DNA of 64,000 nucleotides from the NCBI RefSeq assembly GCF_024496085.1, contig NZ_CP101751.1, forward strand, positions 930,001 through 994,000, read 5' to 3'. Source of the stretch: Flavobacterium cerinum (lineage in GTDB: Bacteria > Bacteroidota > Bacteroidia > Flavobacteriales > Flavobacteriaceae). Position numbers and translations under genes: made by a program. This document shows positions 34,152 through 43,530 of the stretch, one piece after another. A model generated the notes under the pieces. That model saw only the letters and a program-made list of their open reading frames with translations. It was not told where the DNA came from and searched no databases. Every line of letters starts with the position of its first letter. Within the stretch, counting starts at the first letter, position 1.

Positions 34152-34455
34152 GATTTTCGGTTTTAAAGATTACAATTCAAAAGTACGGGCATCAGAAATA
34201 CACATTTAGCAGAATGGGTGAAAGCAGTTTTTAACTTGGTGAAAGGGTAACGGAAAACCTGTTTTGTGTAACCTGTTCTGCTATTGAATAAAGAAAATAA
34301 GATCACATACAAGCGATACATACGCTTTGAAGAAAAAGCATTAGTTGAAAAAGCGTATTTTTGAAGAAAGGGTGAACCGTATATCTGACTTGGTGAATGA
34401 TATAGGAAAGGATTCCGGATTTAGCGTACTTTACACACTGATAATAATTAAAAAG

Positions 34456-36276
34456 ATGCGAAACATAAAGTGTATTTTGATCGTGTTGGGGATCCTGCTT
34501 TTGTTTTCACAACAGGTCACAGCACAGTCGGTTCAGAAGGAAAGCAATGATAAAAGTGCCAATGTCAATTTAAATAAAGCGGCAGAGGAACTGGCTAAAT
34601 CATTAGAAGCTAATGATGAAATTAAAATAGCGGGAAGTTATGAGAAACTGGCGCAAGAGTTTATTGAAGCGGATGATTTGGTTAAGGCTGAAGAATACCT
34701 GAAAAAAGCACTGGAAAGTTTTACGAAGCTAAAAAAGAAAGAGGATATTGCACGGATTAGCCGAAGTCTGGCAAGAGTACAGGAAAATCAAAGAAAGAAT
34801 CGATCCGCACTTAGCAGTAATACAGTGGTCAGTAAAAAAATGCTGAATAAAAATGTCGAACCGGCGTATGATGCAGATGCTAAATTCAAACAAAATGCAG
34901 AGTCTCAGGCAGTACAGTATAATACGGTTCCGAGTCCGAGTATTCAACAGCTTGAAAAAGAAAAGAGGAACGAAGAAATAGCAGATGCTTATGTGCAGAA
35001 AGCAGAAATGAGCTTACAGCAAAAAGATAAAACCGTTGCAATTGAAAACTATAATCAGGCTATTTCTTATGTGAAAGATAAACCGGAAGAGGTGATCAAA
35101 CTTAAAGCGGAGTTAGCCAAAGTATATACGGCCGATAATCAATTTGAAGAAGCGATTGCGATTTCCGAAAAATTACTGGCGGAAGCCAGAACTCAAAAAG
35201 ATTTTGATACTGAAATCGTACAATTACAATCGCTGGCGACAGTCTATTTTAAAAAGAAGGAACCGAAAAAAGCGGAGCATTTGCTGAAAGAAGCGTATGC
35301 ACTCGCGACCGAAAAAGGGAAAGCCGCCGAAGTGAAAAAAAGTATGGAGAAATTACTGGATTATTATCGGGAAACCGGTAACTATAAGGAAAGTACCCAT
35401 ATCTATGAGCAGTTTTTTAAAAACTTTGAAGAACTGCTTCGAAAGGATAGTGCGCAAACGGATAAAGCGGCTTTCCTGGTAACGGAAGAAAAAATCCGCC
35501 AACTGGAGAAAGAAAAGGTGCTGAAAGACGAACTGATCGCAAAGAAAAATACGTTTAATTATTTTCTGATCGGTTCAATGATGCTGTTGCTATTATTGTT
35601 TGGATTAATTGTAAAAGCATTGTATTCGATTAAAACGAAAAATAAAGAAATAGCCCTTCAGTCGTTACGTCGGGAAATGAATCCGCATTTTATTTTTAAC
35701 AGCCTAAACAGTGTCAATCAGTTTATCTCGCAGAATAGGGAATTGGAAGCCAACAAATACCTGACTTCATATTCGAAGTTGATGCGGAACATGATGGAAA
35801 ATTCCAATAAGGATTTTATCACATTGGGAAGTGAAATCGAACAATTGCGAAAATATCTCGATTTAGAGCATATGCGCTTTGAAGATCAGTTTGATTATAC
35901 GATCACGGTCGATGAAAAACTGGACACGGAAACAATCCAGATTCCGAATATGATTATCCAACCTCATCTGGAAAATGCAATCTGGCACGGACTCCGATAC
36001 AAGGAAGGCAAAGGATTGTTGGAGTTGAGTTTCTCGCTTGCAAAGGGAAATGTTGTAGTTGTAATCCGGGATAATGGTATCGGATTAACGAAAAGTCAGG
36101 AACTAAAAACCAAAAACCAAAAAGTACATCAATCAAGAGGACTTACAAATACAAAAGAGCGTATTAGTCTTTTGAACGAATTGTATAAAAAAGAAATAAC
36201 GTTGGATATTGCTGAAAGAGCGAATCCGGATAGCGGCGTAATCGTTACGCTTCATTTTCCGTTGATTGAAAAATAA
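34456..36276 (+). CDS. Sensor histidine kinase, LytS-type, with periplasmic TPR domain
   Basis: About 606 residues from MRNIKCILIVLGILLLF, a signal peptide; the ATG at 34456 is chosen because the upstream TTG start (34345) would put 37 polar residues before it. Then TPR-like repeats (about 40-370), one membrane helix (YFLIGSMMLLLLLFGLIVKALY) and a His_kinase domain with the phosphorylated His in REMNPHFIFNSLNSVNQF and the N-box PHLENAIWHGLRY, then RDNGIGLTKS. It probably phosphorylates the LytTR regulator encoded 6 nt downstream. The signal sensed is unknown. Confidence 0.9.
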   Translation: MRNIKCILIVLGILLLFSQQVTAQSVQKESNDKSANVNLNKAAEELAKSLEANDEIKIAGSYEKLAQEFIEADDLVKAEEYLKKALESFTKLKKKEDIARISRSLARVQENQRKNRSALSSNTVVSKKMLNKNVEPAYDADAKFKQNAESQAVQYNTVPSPSIQQLEKEKRNEEIADAYVQKAEMSLQQKDKTVAIENYNQAISYVKDKPEEVIKLKAELAKVYTADNQFEEAIAISEKLLAEARTQKDFDTEIVQLQSLATVYFKKKEPKKAEHLLKEAYALATEKGKAAEVKKSMEKLLDYYRETGNYKESTHIYEQFFKNFEELLRKDSAQTDKAAFLVTEEKIRQLEKEKVLKDELIAKKNTFNYFLIGSMMLLLLLFGLIVKALYSIKTKNKEIALQSLRREMNPHFIFNSLNSVNQFISQNRELEANKYLTSYSKLMRNMMENSNKDFITLGSEIEQLRKYLDLEHMRFEDQFDYTITVDEKLDTETIQIPNMIIQPHLENAIWHGLRYKEGKGLLELSFSLAKGNVVVVIRDNGIGLTKSQELKTKNQKVHQSRGLTNTKERISLLNELYKKEITLDIAERANPDSGVIVTLHFPLIEK

Positions 36277-36282
36277 AAAGCC

Positions 36283-37029
36283 ATGCAAAAAATTAGAAGT
36301 GTTATTGTAGAAGATGAATTGGCCGCCAGAGAAGTGCTTAAGGCCTATTTGTCTAAATATTGTCCGCAAGTTGAGGTAATCGGCGAAGCACAACATATCA
36401 AAGAAGCGGTTCCGTTATTGCATGAATTACAGCCACAATTGGTTTTTCTGGATGTAGAAATGCCTTTTGGAAATGCTTTTGATGTTTTGGAAGCTTGTAA
36501 GGATTTACAGTTTGAAACCATATTTGTAACGGCTTTTTCGGAATATTCGTTAAAGGCCTTAAATCAAAGTGCGGCATACTATCTGTTGAAACCGATTAGT
36601 ATTGAGGAGCTTATTCTGGCAGTAAATAAAGTACAGTTACAATTGGTTAATCAGGAAATTTTTAACCGGAACCGGATTATTGTCGAAAACTTCCGGGAGA
36701 CCAATCCGGAGCGACAAAAGGTTATTTTACCAACATTGGAAGGCTTTGAAGTGGCTAAAATGGAAGAAATTGTACGTCTTCGCGGAAACGGTAATTTTAC
36801 GGATATTTATTTGCAGGACGGAAGTAAAAAAATGGTGTGTCGATTTTTAAAACACTTTACGGAAATCCTTCCTTTTCCGTTTCTCCGGGTGCATAAATCC
36901 CATATTATTAATGTGAATTTTGTAAAGTCTTATCACAAAGGTGCCGGTGGTTACGTGACGCTTTTTGATGGTTCTGAGGTTGAAATCTCACCGACGTATA
37001 AAGAGGAATTCCTAAAAAACTTTAAATAG
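36283..37029 (+). CDS. LytTR-family response regulator
   Basis: 248 residues. The receiver domain (1-~120) has acidic VEDE (near 9-12) and the phospho-acceptor Asp in LVFLDVEMP, with a late Lys in LLKPIS. The LytTR DNA-binding domain (~150-248) includes VRLRGNGNFTDIYLQDGSKK and FLRVHKSHIINVNFV. Paired with the upstream LytS-type kinase (6 nt apart), forming a two-component system. Its targets are not evident from this window. Confidence 0.93.
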   Translation: MQKIRSVIVEDELAAREVLKAYLSKYCPQVEVIGEAQHIKEAVPLLHELQPQLVFLDVEMPFGNAFDVLEACKDLQFETIFVTAFSEYSLKALNQSAAYYLLKPISIEELILAVNKVQLQLVNQEIFNRNRIIVENFRETNPERQKVILPTLEGFEVAKMEEIVRLRGNGNFTDIYLQDGSKKMVCRFLKHFTEILPFPFLRVHKSHIINVNFVKSYHKGAGGYVTLFDGSEVEISPTYKEEFLKNFK

Positions 37030-37047
37030 TAGACCGATGATAAAAAG

Positions 37048-37079
37048 AAAGCTCCGCAGTAATACGGAGCTTTTATTTT
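37048..37079 (+). terminator. Terminator of the kinase-regulator operon
   Basis: AAAGCTCCG and CGGAGCTTT form a 9-bp stem with an 8-nt loop and a T-rich tail, 18 nt after the regulator stop. Confidence 0.75.
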
Positions 37080-37085
37080 GTTAGA

Positions 37086-37139
37086 GACTGACCAGATTTT
37101 TATCCTACCTAAAAGGCTGACTAGATTTTTATCCTGTCT
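37086..37139. repeat. Two tandem 25-nt imperfect repeats
   Basis: Copies at 37086-37110 and 37115-37139 share 21 of 25 positions around the core AGATTTTTATCCT, separated by AAAA. They lie just past the regulator terminator. The remaining ~175 nt to the GT51 gene are AT-rich and hold nothing else I can recognise. Confidence 0.7.
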
Positions 37140-37315
37140 CATTATTACAATACAAGTTTAATGTTAAATGCTTAGATATCAGTGTTTTTTATATATTTTT
37201 AATTTATTAAAAAGTGTTTTTTTATAATAAATCCCTATACTTTATTGTTGATCAATAAAAGCAATAATAATGTAATATTAGTTTTTCATTCTTCTAATGT
37301 TAGCGAATAAAATGA

Positions 37316-39277
37316 TTAATACACCATTTCTTTTATAAATAATGAATCAACGGGGATACTATCCGTAACGGTTTTTAGTTTTAGGAAAGTACGCGAACGA
37401 CCGGTTATTGTAAACGGTAGTTTATAACCGATGGTGTCTTCTGATGTCAAAACACCACGACGTAACATCAGATTCGTCAGGAAGTCTTGTTGCTGATTGG
37501 CATAACCCTTCAGACTTCCGGTATTGTCGAACTGCCACATGAATTTCTTCGGTTTCGGAACGATAGTAGCAAGGAACAGACATTCTTTTAAGGTAAGATC
37601 AGCCGGTTTTTTCTGAAAATAGAACTGAGCCGCTTCTCCGATTCCGTAGATATTCGGTCCCCATTCAATCACATTGAAATAAACTTCCAACATACGTTGC
37701 TTACTGGTGATACGATTGTTTTCGAGTATGTAAACCAACAGGATTTCCTCAAGTTTTCGGGATAAAGTCTTTTCACGGGTCAGAAATACATTTTTAACCA
37801 ATTGCATACTGATTGTACTGGCTCCGCGTGCAAATTTCCGGGTTCGGATATTTTTTACAATAGATTGCTTAAATGCCTCGTTTATAAAACCGCGATGCGA
37901 CATAAAGGACGGATCTTCTGAGGTTAATACGCTTTTTTGTAAATAAGGTGATATCTGATCCAACGGCGTAAAGTTCGGATTGGATGGTCCTACGACTATC
38001 GGACGTTGCGGAATACCGTTTTCTATTGCGCGGTAAGTAAATGTTGTATTCAGCTTGTCCAGATCGGCTTCTCCGTATTTAATGATTTTTAGGCCGTCTT
38101 TCTGAAGTTTACTGTCAAAAACGAGCGCATTCGGGTTGTTTTTGTTGAACTGAAAATTGAGTTTATAATCAAAGTCACCTTCAGCCTGCATACCTTCAAA
38201 ATGAGTAAAAAGTCCTTTTGGTAGTGACGTAATAAAATCCTGAGCTTTCATTTTCGGAATCTCCAGACGTAAGGTATATAGCGTGTCTTTCTCGGTTTTG
38301 TATTCCGCAAAAGGACGCACTTTAATGGCATTGAGCTGTGCTTTTGAACTACTGTCGATCGCTACAAAATGTTCTCCGAAAAGGAAACGATAGTCAAAAC
38401 GAGCCTTTTCAATGATGACGTCTTTTTTAGCAATTCGGGGATGATTGATGGTGAAGTTGGTAATAGAGGTATAACCGTCAACATGGAGTTCATTGCCTTC
38501 CATCTTTATCCTGGAAACGTTAACGTGGATACTGTCAAAACTGGATAAAAGATTGAAACGTTCGTCGATATAAGGTACTTTAATTTTGGAAGTATCACTG
38601 TTGAAGAAACGAAGATCGGCTGTTTTGTTACGGGGATCAGCCATTCCGCGGATTTTCCAGTTTTGATTGAACGTATTTGTCTGAACGTTGATAGTTGTTT
38701 GTAGCTGACGGCCTTCAAGATTCAGATCGTTCAGATGCATGGTAACTTTACGTCCCATATCGTCCATTCGGAGCGATAAGTTATGTAATGTCATATTGGT
38801 TGGTACCAGATTTAGCGCTTTTGTCAGCAAACGATACGCAAGTTTAGCGTAGTTTCTTTTCTCGCTTTCATTATTGTTTTCCTTTTCTTTTTTTAAGAAA
38901 GCATCAAAATTACGGCCGTTTTTGTTTTTTACTAACTGAACGAATCCGTTTTTCATTTCCAGTTCCTTAAGCTGGATGTCACCGGTAAACAATTGAAAAA
39001 GGTCAACAGACGTTTTTACTTTTTCGACAGCGACCAAAGTGTCGGCCTGATTGGGAACTAAAACAATATGATGTAGTGTTACGCCATTCAGGCCGTCAAA
39101 TTGAGCGTCTTTTATGGTAAGCGTACAGTTATAATCGGTAGCAAGCCGGTTTTCTGCTTTGGTAATCGCTTTTTGAAGTAACGAATCCCGAAAAATAAAA
39201 AGTCCGGTAAAGGCAAGGGCAAAAAGAATACAGATCGCTAGTAAAAAGCGTATGATTTTTTGCTTTCTTGTTCTCAT
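37316..39277 (-). CDS. AsmA-like/GT51 peptidoglycan transglycosylase fusion
   Basis: 653 residues: one membrane helix (9-29), a long AsmA-like beta region (~35-430: ATDYNCTLTIKDAQFDGLNG at the start) and a C-terminal GT51 glycosyltransferase (~440-610) with the catalytic Glu in SVLTSEDPSFMSHRGF (E454) and RKFARGASTISMQLVKNVFL. GT51 enzymes polymerise lipid II into glycan strands outside the inner membrane. There is no transpeptidase domain, so this is a monofunctional transglycosylase with an unusual large N-terminal module. Confidence 0.85.
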   Translation of the reverse strand: MRTRKQKIIRFLLAICILFALAFTGLFIFRDSLLQKAITKAENRLATDYNCTLTIKDAQFDGLNGVTLHHIVLVPNQADTLVAVEKVKTSVDLFQLFTGDIQLKELEMKNGFVQLVKNKNGRNFDAFLKKEKENNNESEKRNYAKLAYRLLTKALNLVPTNMTLHNLSLRMDDMGRKVTMHLNDLNLEGRQLQTTINVQTNTFNQNWKIRGMADPRNKTADLRFFNSDTSKIKVPYIDERFNLLSSFDSIHVNVSRIKMEGNELHVDGYTSITNFTINHPRIAKKDVIIEKARFDYRFLFGEHFVAIDSSSKAQLNAIKVRPFAEYKTEKDTLYTLRLEIPKMKAQDFITSLPKGLFTHFEGMQAEGDFDYKLNFQFNKNNPNALVFDSKLQKDGLKIIKYGEADLDKLNTTFTYRAIENGIPQRPIVVGPSNPNFTPLDQISPYLQKSVLTSEDPSFMSHRGFINEAFKQSIVKNIRTRKFARGASTISMQLVKNVFLTREKTLSRKLEEILLVYILENNRITSKQRMLEVYFNVIEWGPNIYGIGEAAQFYFQKKPADLTLKECLFLATIVPKPKKFMWQFDNTGSLKGYANQQQDFLTNLMLRRGVLTSEDTIGYKLPFTITGRSRTFLKLKTVTDSIPVDSLFIKEMVY

Positions 39278-39375
39278 TGTTGTTCTGTTTTCTACAAAAA
39301 TAGGGTATTATCCCTGAAAAAACAGCAGATGAATGTGTTAATATAACGGGCTTTTAACAGTTAATGCCTTTTCTG

Positions 39376-39918
39376 TTAACGCTGATAGTAGGCGGTTAGT
39401 GTTGCCTTTGCCAGCATATTGGCATTTATATAAAAACCGACAAGCGATGGATTTGCATTTTTATCCAAGCCCAGTTTTTCTGTTTTTAAAGCAAAAACGG
39501 TTATTTCATATTTATGCGGCTTGTCTCCTTCCGGCGGACACGGGCCTCCATATCCGTAGGTTCCGTAATCGGCGATACCCTGGATAATTTCTTTAGGTAA
39601 TGTTGTTTTCGAAGTATCTCCGGAACCGGATTTCAACTCTTTTGTGCCGGCGGGAATATCAAATACAGTCCAATGAATCCATCCTCTTCCGGTTGGCGCA
39701 TCCGGATCATACATAACTATGGCGAAACTTTTGGTTCCCTGTGGTGCATTTTCCCATGAAAGTTGCGGTGAAATATTAGAACCGGTACATCCGAATCCGT
39801 TATAAACCTGTTTGTGAGTAGCCTGTCCTTGTAAATCGGAACTTTTAAGGGTGAACGTCTGGGCTTTTGTAGTCAGCGATAAGAATAAGCCGACAACGAT
39901 GACATAAAGTGTTTTCAT
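39376..39918 (-). CDS. YbhB/YbcL family PEBP-like protein
   Basis: 180 residues: a signal peptide (MKTLYVIVVGLFLSLTTKAQ), then the phosphatidylethanolamine-binding-protein fold with CTGSNISPQLSWENAPQGTKSFAIVMYDPDAPTGRGWIHW (ligand site DPDAP and GxxHW), GPCPPEGDKPHKYEITVFAL and the usual end. Bacterial YbhB-like proteins bind small anions and have no settled role. It begins inside the coding frame of the next upstream gene (74-nt overlap, different frame), which is probably a late rearrangement. Confidence 0.9.
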   Translation of the reverse strand: MKTLYVIVVGLFLSLTTKAQTFTLKSSDLQGQATHKQVYNGFGCTGSNISPQLSWENAPQGTKSFAIVMYDPDAPTGRGWIHWTVFDIPAGTKELKSGSGDTSKTTLPKEIIQGIADYGTYGYGGPCPPEGDKPHKYEITVFALKTEKLGLDKNANPSLVGFYINANMLAKATLTAYYQR

Positions 39919-40600
39919 TGTTTTCTATAGACTGTTCAATGTCTTGGATTCTGTTATTTTCAACAGAAATAAACTTGTAAGCATTTTTTAATATGATACA
40001 GTCTAATTTATTGGTAACCGAGTCCGTAAAATAGTTGTGGACATAGCCACTATAAAGCTCTGTTTTTCCGTTTGCTTCAATTAGAACATCGGCGTTGGTA
40101 TAGAGGTATTTATTTTTAGAATTTTTGGTTCCATATATTTTTTTAGATTTAATGATATAGTGCCAGTAATTCTTAAACTTAAAAAGAGGAATGCTACTGT
40201 CAAAATTCGTTGTGCGAATAACCTTGTAAGAAAAAAAGCCTAGAACACCGGATATGAGATATAATAGAGAGATAAGATAAATGATATTGGTATAGTCATT
40301 AATGTCTTTTTTTTCAGGTAATTGATTTGCAGAAAGTGTTTCAAATAGGCACTTTATATTTTCATATGATACATATTCCTGAATTCTAAGAATGGAATAA
40401 TTTTCTAAAAGTATAAGATTTAATATGCAGAATGTTATAATGCCGATACTAAAAAAAAGTGTCCATAAAAAACGCTCCATTAGGTTTCCCTGGTTGAATT
40501 GTTTTGTGAAATCGCCCCCAAAATAAAATTTCCTGAACAAAAGTCCAGGAAATATAAAAATTGAAATATAGAATATTGTATTTAATGCTATATTTTCCAA
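39845..40600 (-). CDS. Orphan membrane protein running into the PEBP gene
   Basis: 251 residues, AT-rich. Two to three hydrophobic helices near the N-terminus (ALNTIFYISIFIFPGLLF, FLWTLFFSIGIITFCILNLILL, IIYLISLLYLISGVLGFF) are followed by a soluble part with TELYSGYVHNYFTDSVTNKLDCIILKNAYKF, which recalls DUF6338-like proteins; that link is weak. The last ~24 residues (NTLCHRCRLILIADYKSPDV...) are an out-of-frame reading of the PEBP signal peptide, so the native C-terminus was probably lost or replaced. Preceded after 4 nt by an 80-residue gene in the same orientation. Confidence 0.6.
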   Translation of the reverse strand: MENIALNTIFYISIFIFPGLLFRKFYFGGDFTKQFNQGNLMERFLWTLFFSIGIITFCILNLILLENYSILRIQEYVSYENIKCLFETLSANQLPEKKDINDYTNIIYLISLLYLISGVLGFFSYKVIRTTNFDSSIPLFKFKNYWHYIIKSKKIYGTKNSKNKYLYTNADVLIEANGKTELYSGYVHNYFTDSVTNKLDCIILKNAYKFISVENNRIQDIEQSIENNENTLCHRCRLILIADYKSPDVHP

Positions 40601-40604
40601 TGGA

Positions 40605-40847
40605 TTAGCCTAGTGAAATGGTGATTGTTTTATTTGATAACTCAACGTTTTTTTCTTTGTCATTTTTGTGATTCAGTAAATAATCAACAGCGTCATCGAG
40701 TTTCTTTTTATCACTGGGATTATTGATTATTTCTAAGATGTCTTCATTGATCAGAGAGTTCTCATGAGGAGAATCAGATTTCATTCCTGAAAACAATATT
40801 GTTATCGTTCTTTGTAAACCATTTCTAAAAAAGTTTATTTTTTTCAT
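40605..40847 (-). CDS. Hypothetical 80-residue protein
   Basis: 80 residues, AT-rich, with a basic N-terminus (MKKINFFRNGLQRTITILFSG) and a charged helical rest (EDILEIINNPSDKKKLDDAVDYLL). No motif is recognised. It lies 4 nt before the orphan membrane gene, so the two form one unit, and both differ in base composition from flanking genes. Upstream lies ~100 nt to radA. Confidence 0.5.
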   Translation of the reverse strand: MKKINFFRNGLQRTITILFSGMKSDSPHENSLINEDILEIINNPSDKKKLDDAVDYLLNHKNDKEKNVELSNKTITISLG

Positions 40848-40945
40848 AACTTTCTGATTTTTAGTTTTAAGATACTTTCAAAAATAAAATTTATCTGTTA
40901 GATTACAAATGTCTTTAACATATATTTTTTGTCTTTGCAGTTATT

Positions 40946-42310
40946 TTATCCAAAAAGCTCACTAACCACATCTTCTATTTTGGATACCATTTTAATATGA
41001 ATCTGAGTGTTTTTTAGTGCTACTTTATTGTATTTAGAGATGAATATAGTTCCGAAGCCTAATTTTTCAGCTTCTTGTATTCGCTGTTCAACGCGATTTA
41101 CCGGGCGAATTTCTCCGGAAAGACCGACTTCTCCGGCAAAACAATAATCTTTACCTACCGGAATATCTTCATTAGACGAAAGAATGGCTGCCACAACAGC
41201 TAAGTCTATCGCAGGATCATCTACCGATATACCGCCGGTTACATTCAGGAAAACGTCTTTAGCACCCAGGCGGAAACCGGCACGTTTTTCCAATACAGCC
41301 AAAATCATATTAAGTCGTTTGGCATTGTATCCGGTCGTGCTTCTTTGTGGTGTTCCATATACGGCCGTACTGACCAAAGCTTGAATTTCGATCATTAACG
41401 GACGCATCCCTTCGAGAGTAGTTGCAATTGCAGTACCGGACAATTCTTCTTCTTTATGAGAAATCAGAATTTCCGATGGATTGGCTACTTCGCGCAATCC
41501 GCTGCCTTGCATTTCGTAAATACCTAATTCGGCAGTAGATCCGAAACGGTTTTTAAGCGAACGAAGAATACGGTAAATGTGATTCCGGTCGCCTTCAAAC
41601 TGTAAAACGGTATCTACCATATGTTCCAGAATTTTCGGACCGGCAATATTACCGTCTTTAGTAATATGGCCGATTAAGATAACCGGAACATTGGTTTCTT
41701 TTGCATATTTGATCAGCTCGGCTGTACATTCCCGTATCTGAGAGATGCTTCCGGCTGATGATTCTATATAATCGGTGTGCAGTGTTTGTATCGAATCGAT
41801 GATAACGATTTCCGGTTCGATGACTTCAATCTGCCTGAAAATATTCTGTGTTTTGGTCTCCGTCAGAATGTAACAATTGTCGCTGTTGGCTGTGATCCGT
41901 TCCGCTCGCATTTTAATCTGCTTCTGACTTTCCTCACCGGAAACATACAACGTTTTGTAAGGAAGTTTTAGTGAGATTTGTAATAACAGCGTACTTTTTC
42001 CGATGCCGGGTTCGCCACCCAGTAAAGTTAACGAACCGGGAACCAGACCACCGCCTAAAACACGGTTCAGTTCACCGTCGGTCGTGTCCATTCGGATTTC
42101 TTCAGCCGAATCGATTTCTTTTATTTTTAAAGGCTTGGAGGCTTTTTTAACCTCAACAGAACTGGCTTTCCAGGCAACCTTTTCTTCTTTCTGAATAATT
42201 TCTTCCACAATTGTATTCCATTCTTTGCAGGCGTTACATTGGCCTTGCCATTTGGAATATTGTGTGCCGCAACTTTGGCAGAAGAAGGTTGTTTTTAATT
42301 TGATAGCCAT
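40946..42310 (-). CDS. radA: DNA repair protein RadA
   Basis: 454 residues, full length. N-terminal zinc finger (CQSCGTQYSKWQGQCNACKEW), then RecA-like ATPase with Walker A GGEPGIGKSTLL, the RadA motif LKNRFGSTAELGIYEM, and a Lon-like C-terminal domain (VTGGISVDDPAIDLAVVAAI ... FAGEVGLSGEIRPVNRVEQRI). RadA drives branch migration in recombination. It is the last gene of a five-gene minus-strand run starting at panC. Confidence 0.96.
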   Translation of the reverse strand: MAIKLKTTFFCQSCGTQYSKWQGQCNACKEWNTIVEEIIQKEEKVAWKASSVEVKKASKPLKIKEIDSAEEIRMDTTDGELNRVLGGGLVPGSLTLLGGEPGIGKSTLLLQISLKLPYKTLYVSGEESQKQIKMRAERITANSDNCYILTETKTQNIFRQIEVIEPEIVIIDSIQTLHTDYIESSAGSISQIRECTAELIKYAKETNVPVILIGHITKDGNIAGPKILEHMVDTVLQFEGDRNHIYRILRSLKNRFGSTAELGIYEMQGSGLREVANPSEILISHKEEELSGTAIATTLEGMRPLMIEIQALVSTAVYGTPQRSTTGYNAKRLNMILAVLEKRAGFRLGAKDVFLNVTGGISVDDPAIDLAVVAAILSSNEDIPVGKDYCFAGEVGLSGEIRPVNRVEQRIQEAEKLGFGTIFISKYNKVALKNTQIHIKMVSKIEDVVSELFG

Positions 42311-42336
42311 TTCGGATGTATTCGCTTTTTAAATTA

Positions 42337-43479
42337 TTATCTTGATTTTACGGCATCGGCTCTTTCCAGCATTCCGTCTTTGGTTAGGTCGCCGATCGGT
42401 TCCATGTTGAAAGCACTCATATACGCCTTGTGCGCTTTTTTGAAATCATTCGTGTTTTCATAATATAACCCTTTTTCGTATTCGCTGATCATGCTTTTAG
42501 GGTAGTTCTTTTTGGCAACTTCCGAAAGCGTTAGTAGCTCTTCGTAGTTTTTATTTTTTAGGATGGCTGCTTCAATAGCCTTGAAATCATTTAAACGAAC
42601 GGTTGGTTTGTAACCTAATTTCTTTTCCAGGTTGGTGTATTTGTCAATTAAATACTGCGTATGACCTGTTGGTAATTTAGCAATTTTTTCCTGAAATTCA
42701 ATGGTAGAAATCGGCTGATATCCGTCAAAAATATGGTACATGGCATTTGGAATGGCAAAAGTCACCAGCGAATAGTGCGAAAGACCTTTGAATTCGTCAA
42801 ATCGGTATTTTAGGTTGCTATTGCTTATTGCTTTTGCTTTTTCGTCCAGCGTTTTCATTTTAGCCTGAATCTTTTTCAGATCACCGTCAGAAGTAGCCTG
42901 ATAATAGAATAGCGGTTTCTGAATGGCAGCCAGTCGTTCCGGGATTCTGTTCTCCATTTCCGGTGCAAATTCGGGACTTAAAGAAATATACGCGTTAAAA
43001 ATCGGGTTGTCTTTATACAGGAAAAAGTTTAAAAATCCGGCAGTCGTGTCTAGTCCGGCAATCATTCGGAATGGCGCTACACGGTATTTTTTTTCGATAT
43101 ACGGGAGTAATTCGGCTCCGATAAATTCGAAAAACTTAGCTCCTTTTTCATTCGGAAGTCCTCCTTCATCATAGGAACAATCATACTCTCTTTCGTTATT
43201 TTTATTCTGATTGACAGATATAATGATCATCTCAGGAAGGTCATCCCAATATGCACCATAAGATAAAACCCCATGGAAAGGATTGGTCAGAAATTCTCCG
43301 TCAAGAACCACCAGCAACGGATACTTTTTGTCTTTATTGTTCTCGTATGCGTCCGGTGTAATAATGGTAATTTCCCTGGTTTCCTTAAGTTTTTCAGATT
43401 GGAAGGCTTCTACAGTCTTTTGTGAAAACAGGGATTGGTTTAGTAAAAATGTTACTAAAAGGAATAGCGTTTGTTTCAT
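42337..43479 (-). CDS. Esterase-like alpha/beta hydrolase without the usual nucleophile Ser
   Basis: About 380 residues from MKQTLFLLVTFLLNQSLFSQ, a signal peptide; the ATG at 43479 is preferred over the longer 43527 frame. The esterase D/IroE-like fold is visible (YPLLVVLDGEFL near 53-64; GAYWDDLPEMIIISV). Where GxSxG is expected the sequence is AGLDTTAG, with Asp at the nucleophile position (about 144), so it may not be an active serine esterase. The C-terminal ~100 residues are helical with a TPR-like end (ALYYENTNDFKKAHKAYMSA type). Third in the panC run from the end. Confidence 0.7.
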   Translation of the reverse strand: MKQTLFLLVTFLLNQSLFSQKTVEAFQSEKLKETREITIITPDAYENNKDKKYPLLVVLDGEFLTNPFHGVLSYGAYWDDLPEMIIISVNQNKNNEREYDCSYDEGGLPNEKGAKFFEFIGAELLPYIEKKYRVAPFRMIAGLDTTAGFLNFFLYKDNPIFNAYISLSPEFAPEMENRIPERLAAIQKPLFYYQATSDGDLKKIQAKMKTLDEKAKAISNSNLKYRFDEFKGLSHYSLVTFAIPNAMYHIFDGYQPISTIEFQEKIAKLPTGHTQYLIDKYTNLEKKLGYKPTVRLNDFKAIEAAILKNKNYEELLTLSEVAKKNYPKSMISEYEKGLYYENTNDFKKAHKAYMSAFNMEPIGDLTKDGMLERADAVKSR

Positions 43480-43530
43480 GTTTGTTAGTAGTTTCTCGTA
43501 GTTTGGAATAGAGAAGCAAGATAACAAAAA

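Noticed and set aside
37080..37315. CRISPR array
   Set aside because: Only two 25-nt imperfect copies 4 nt apart, with no spacer-sized gaps and no cas genes in the window.
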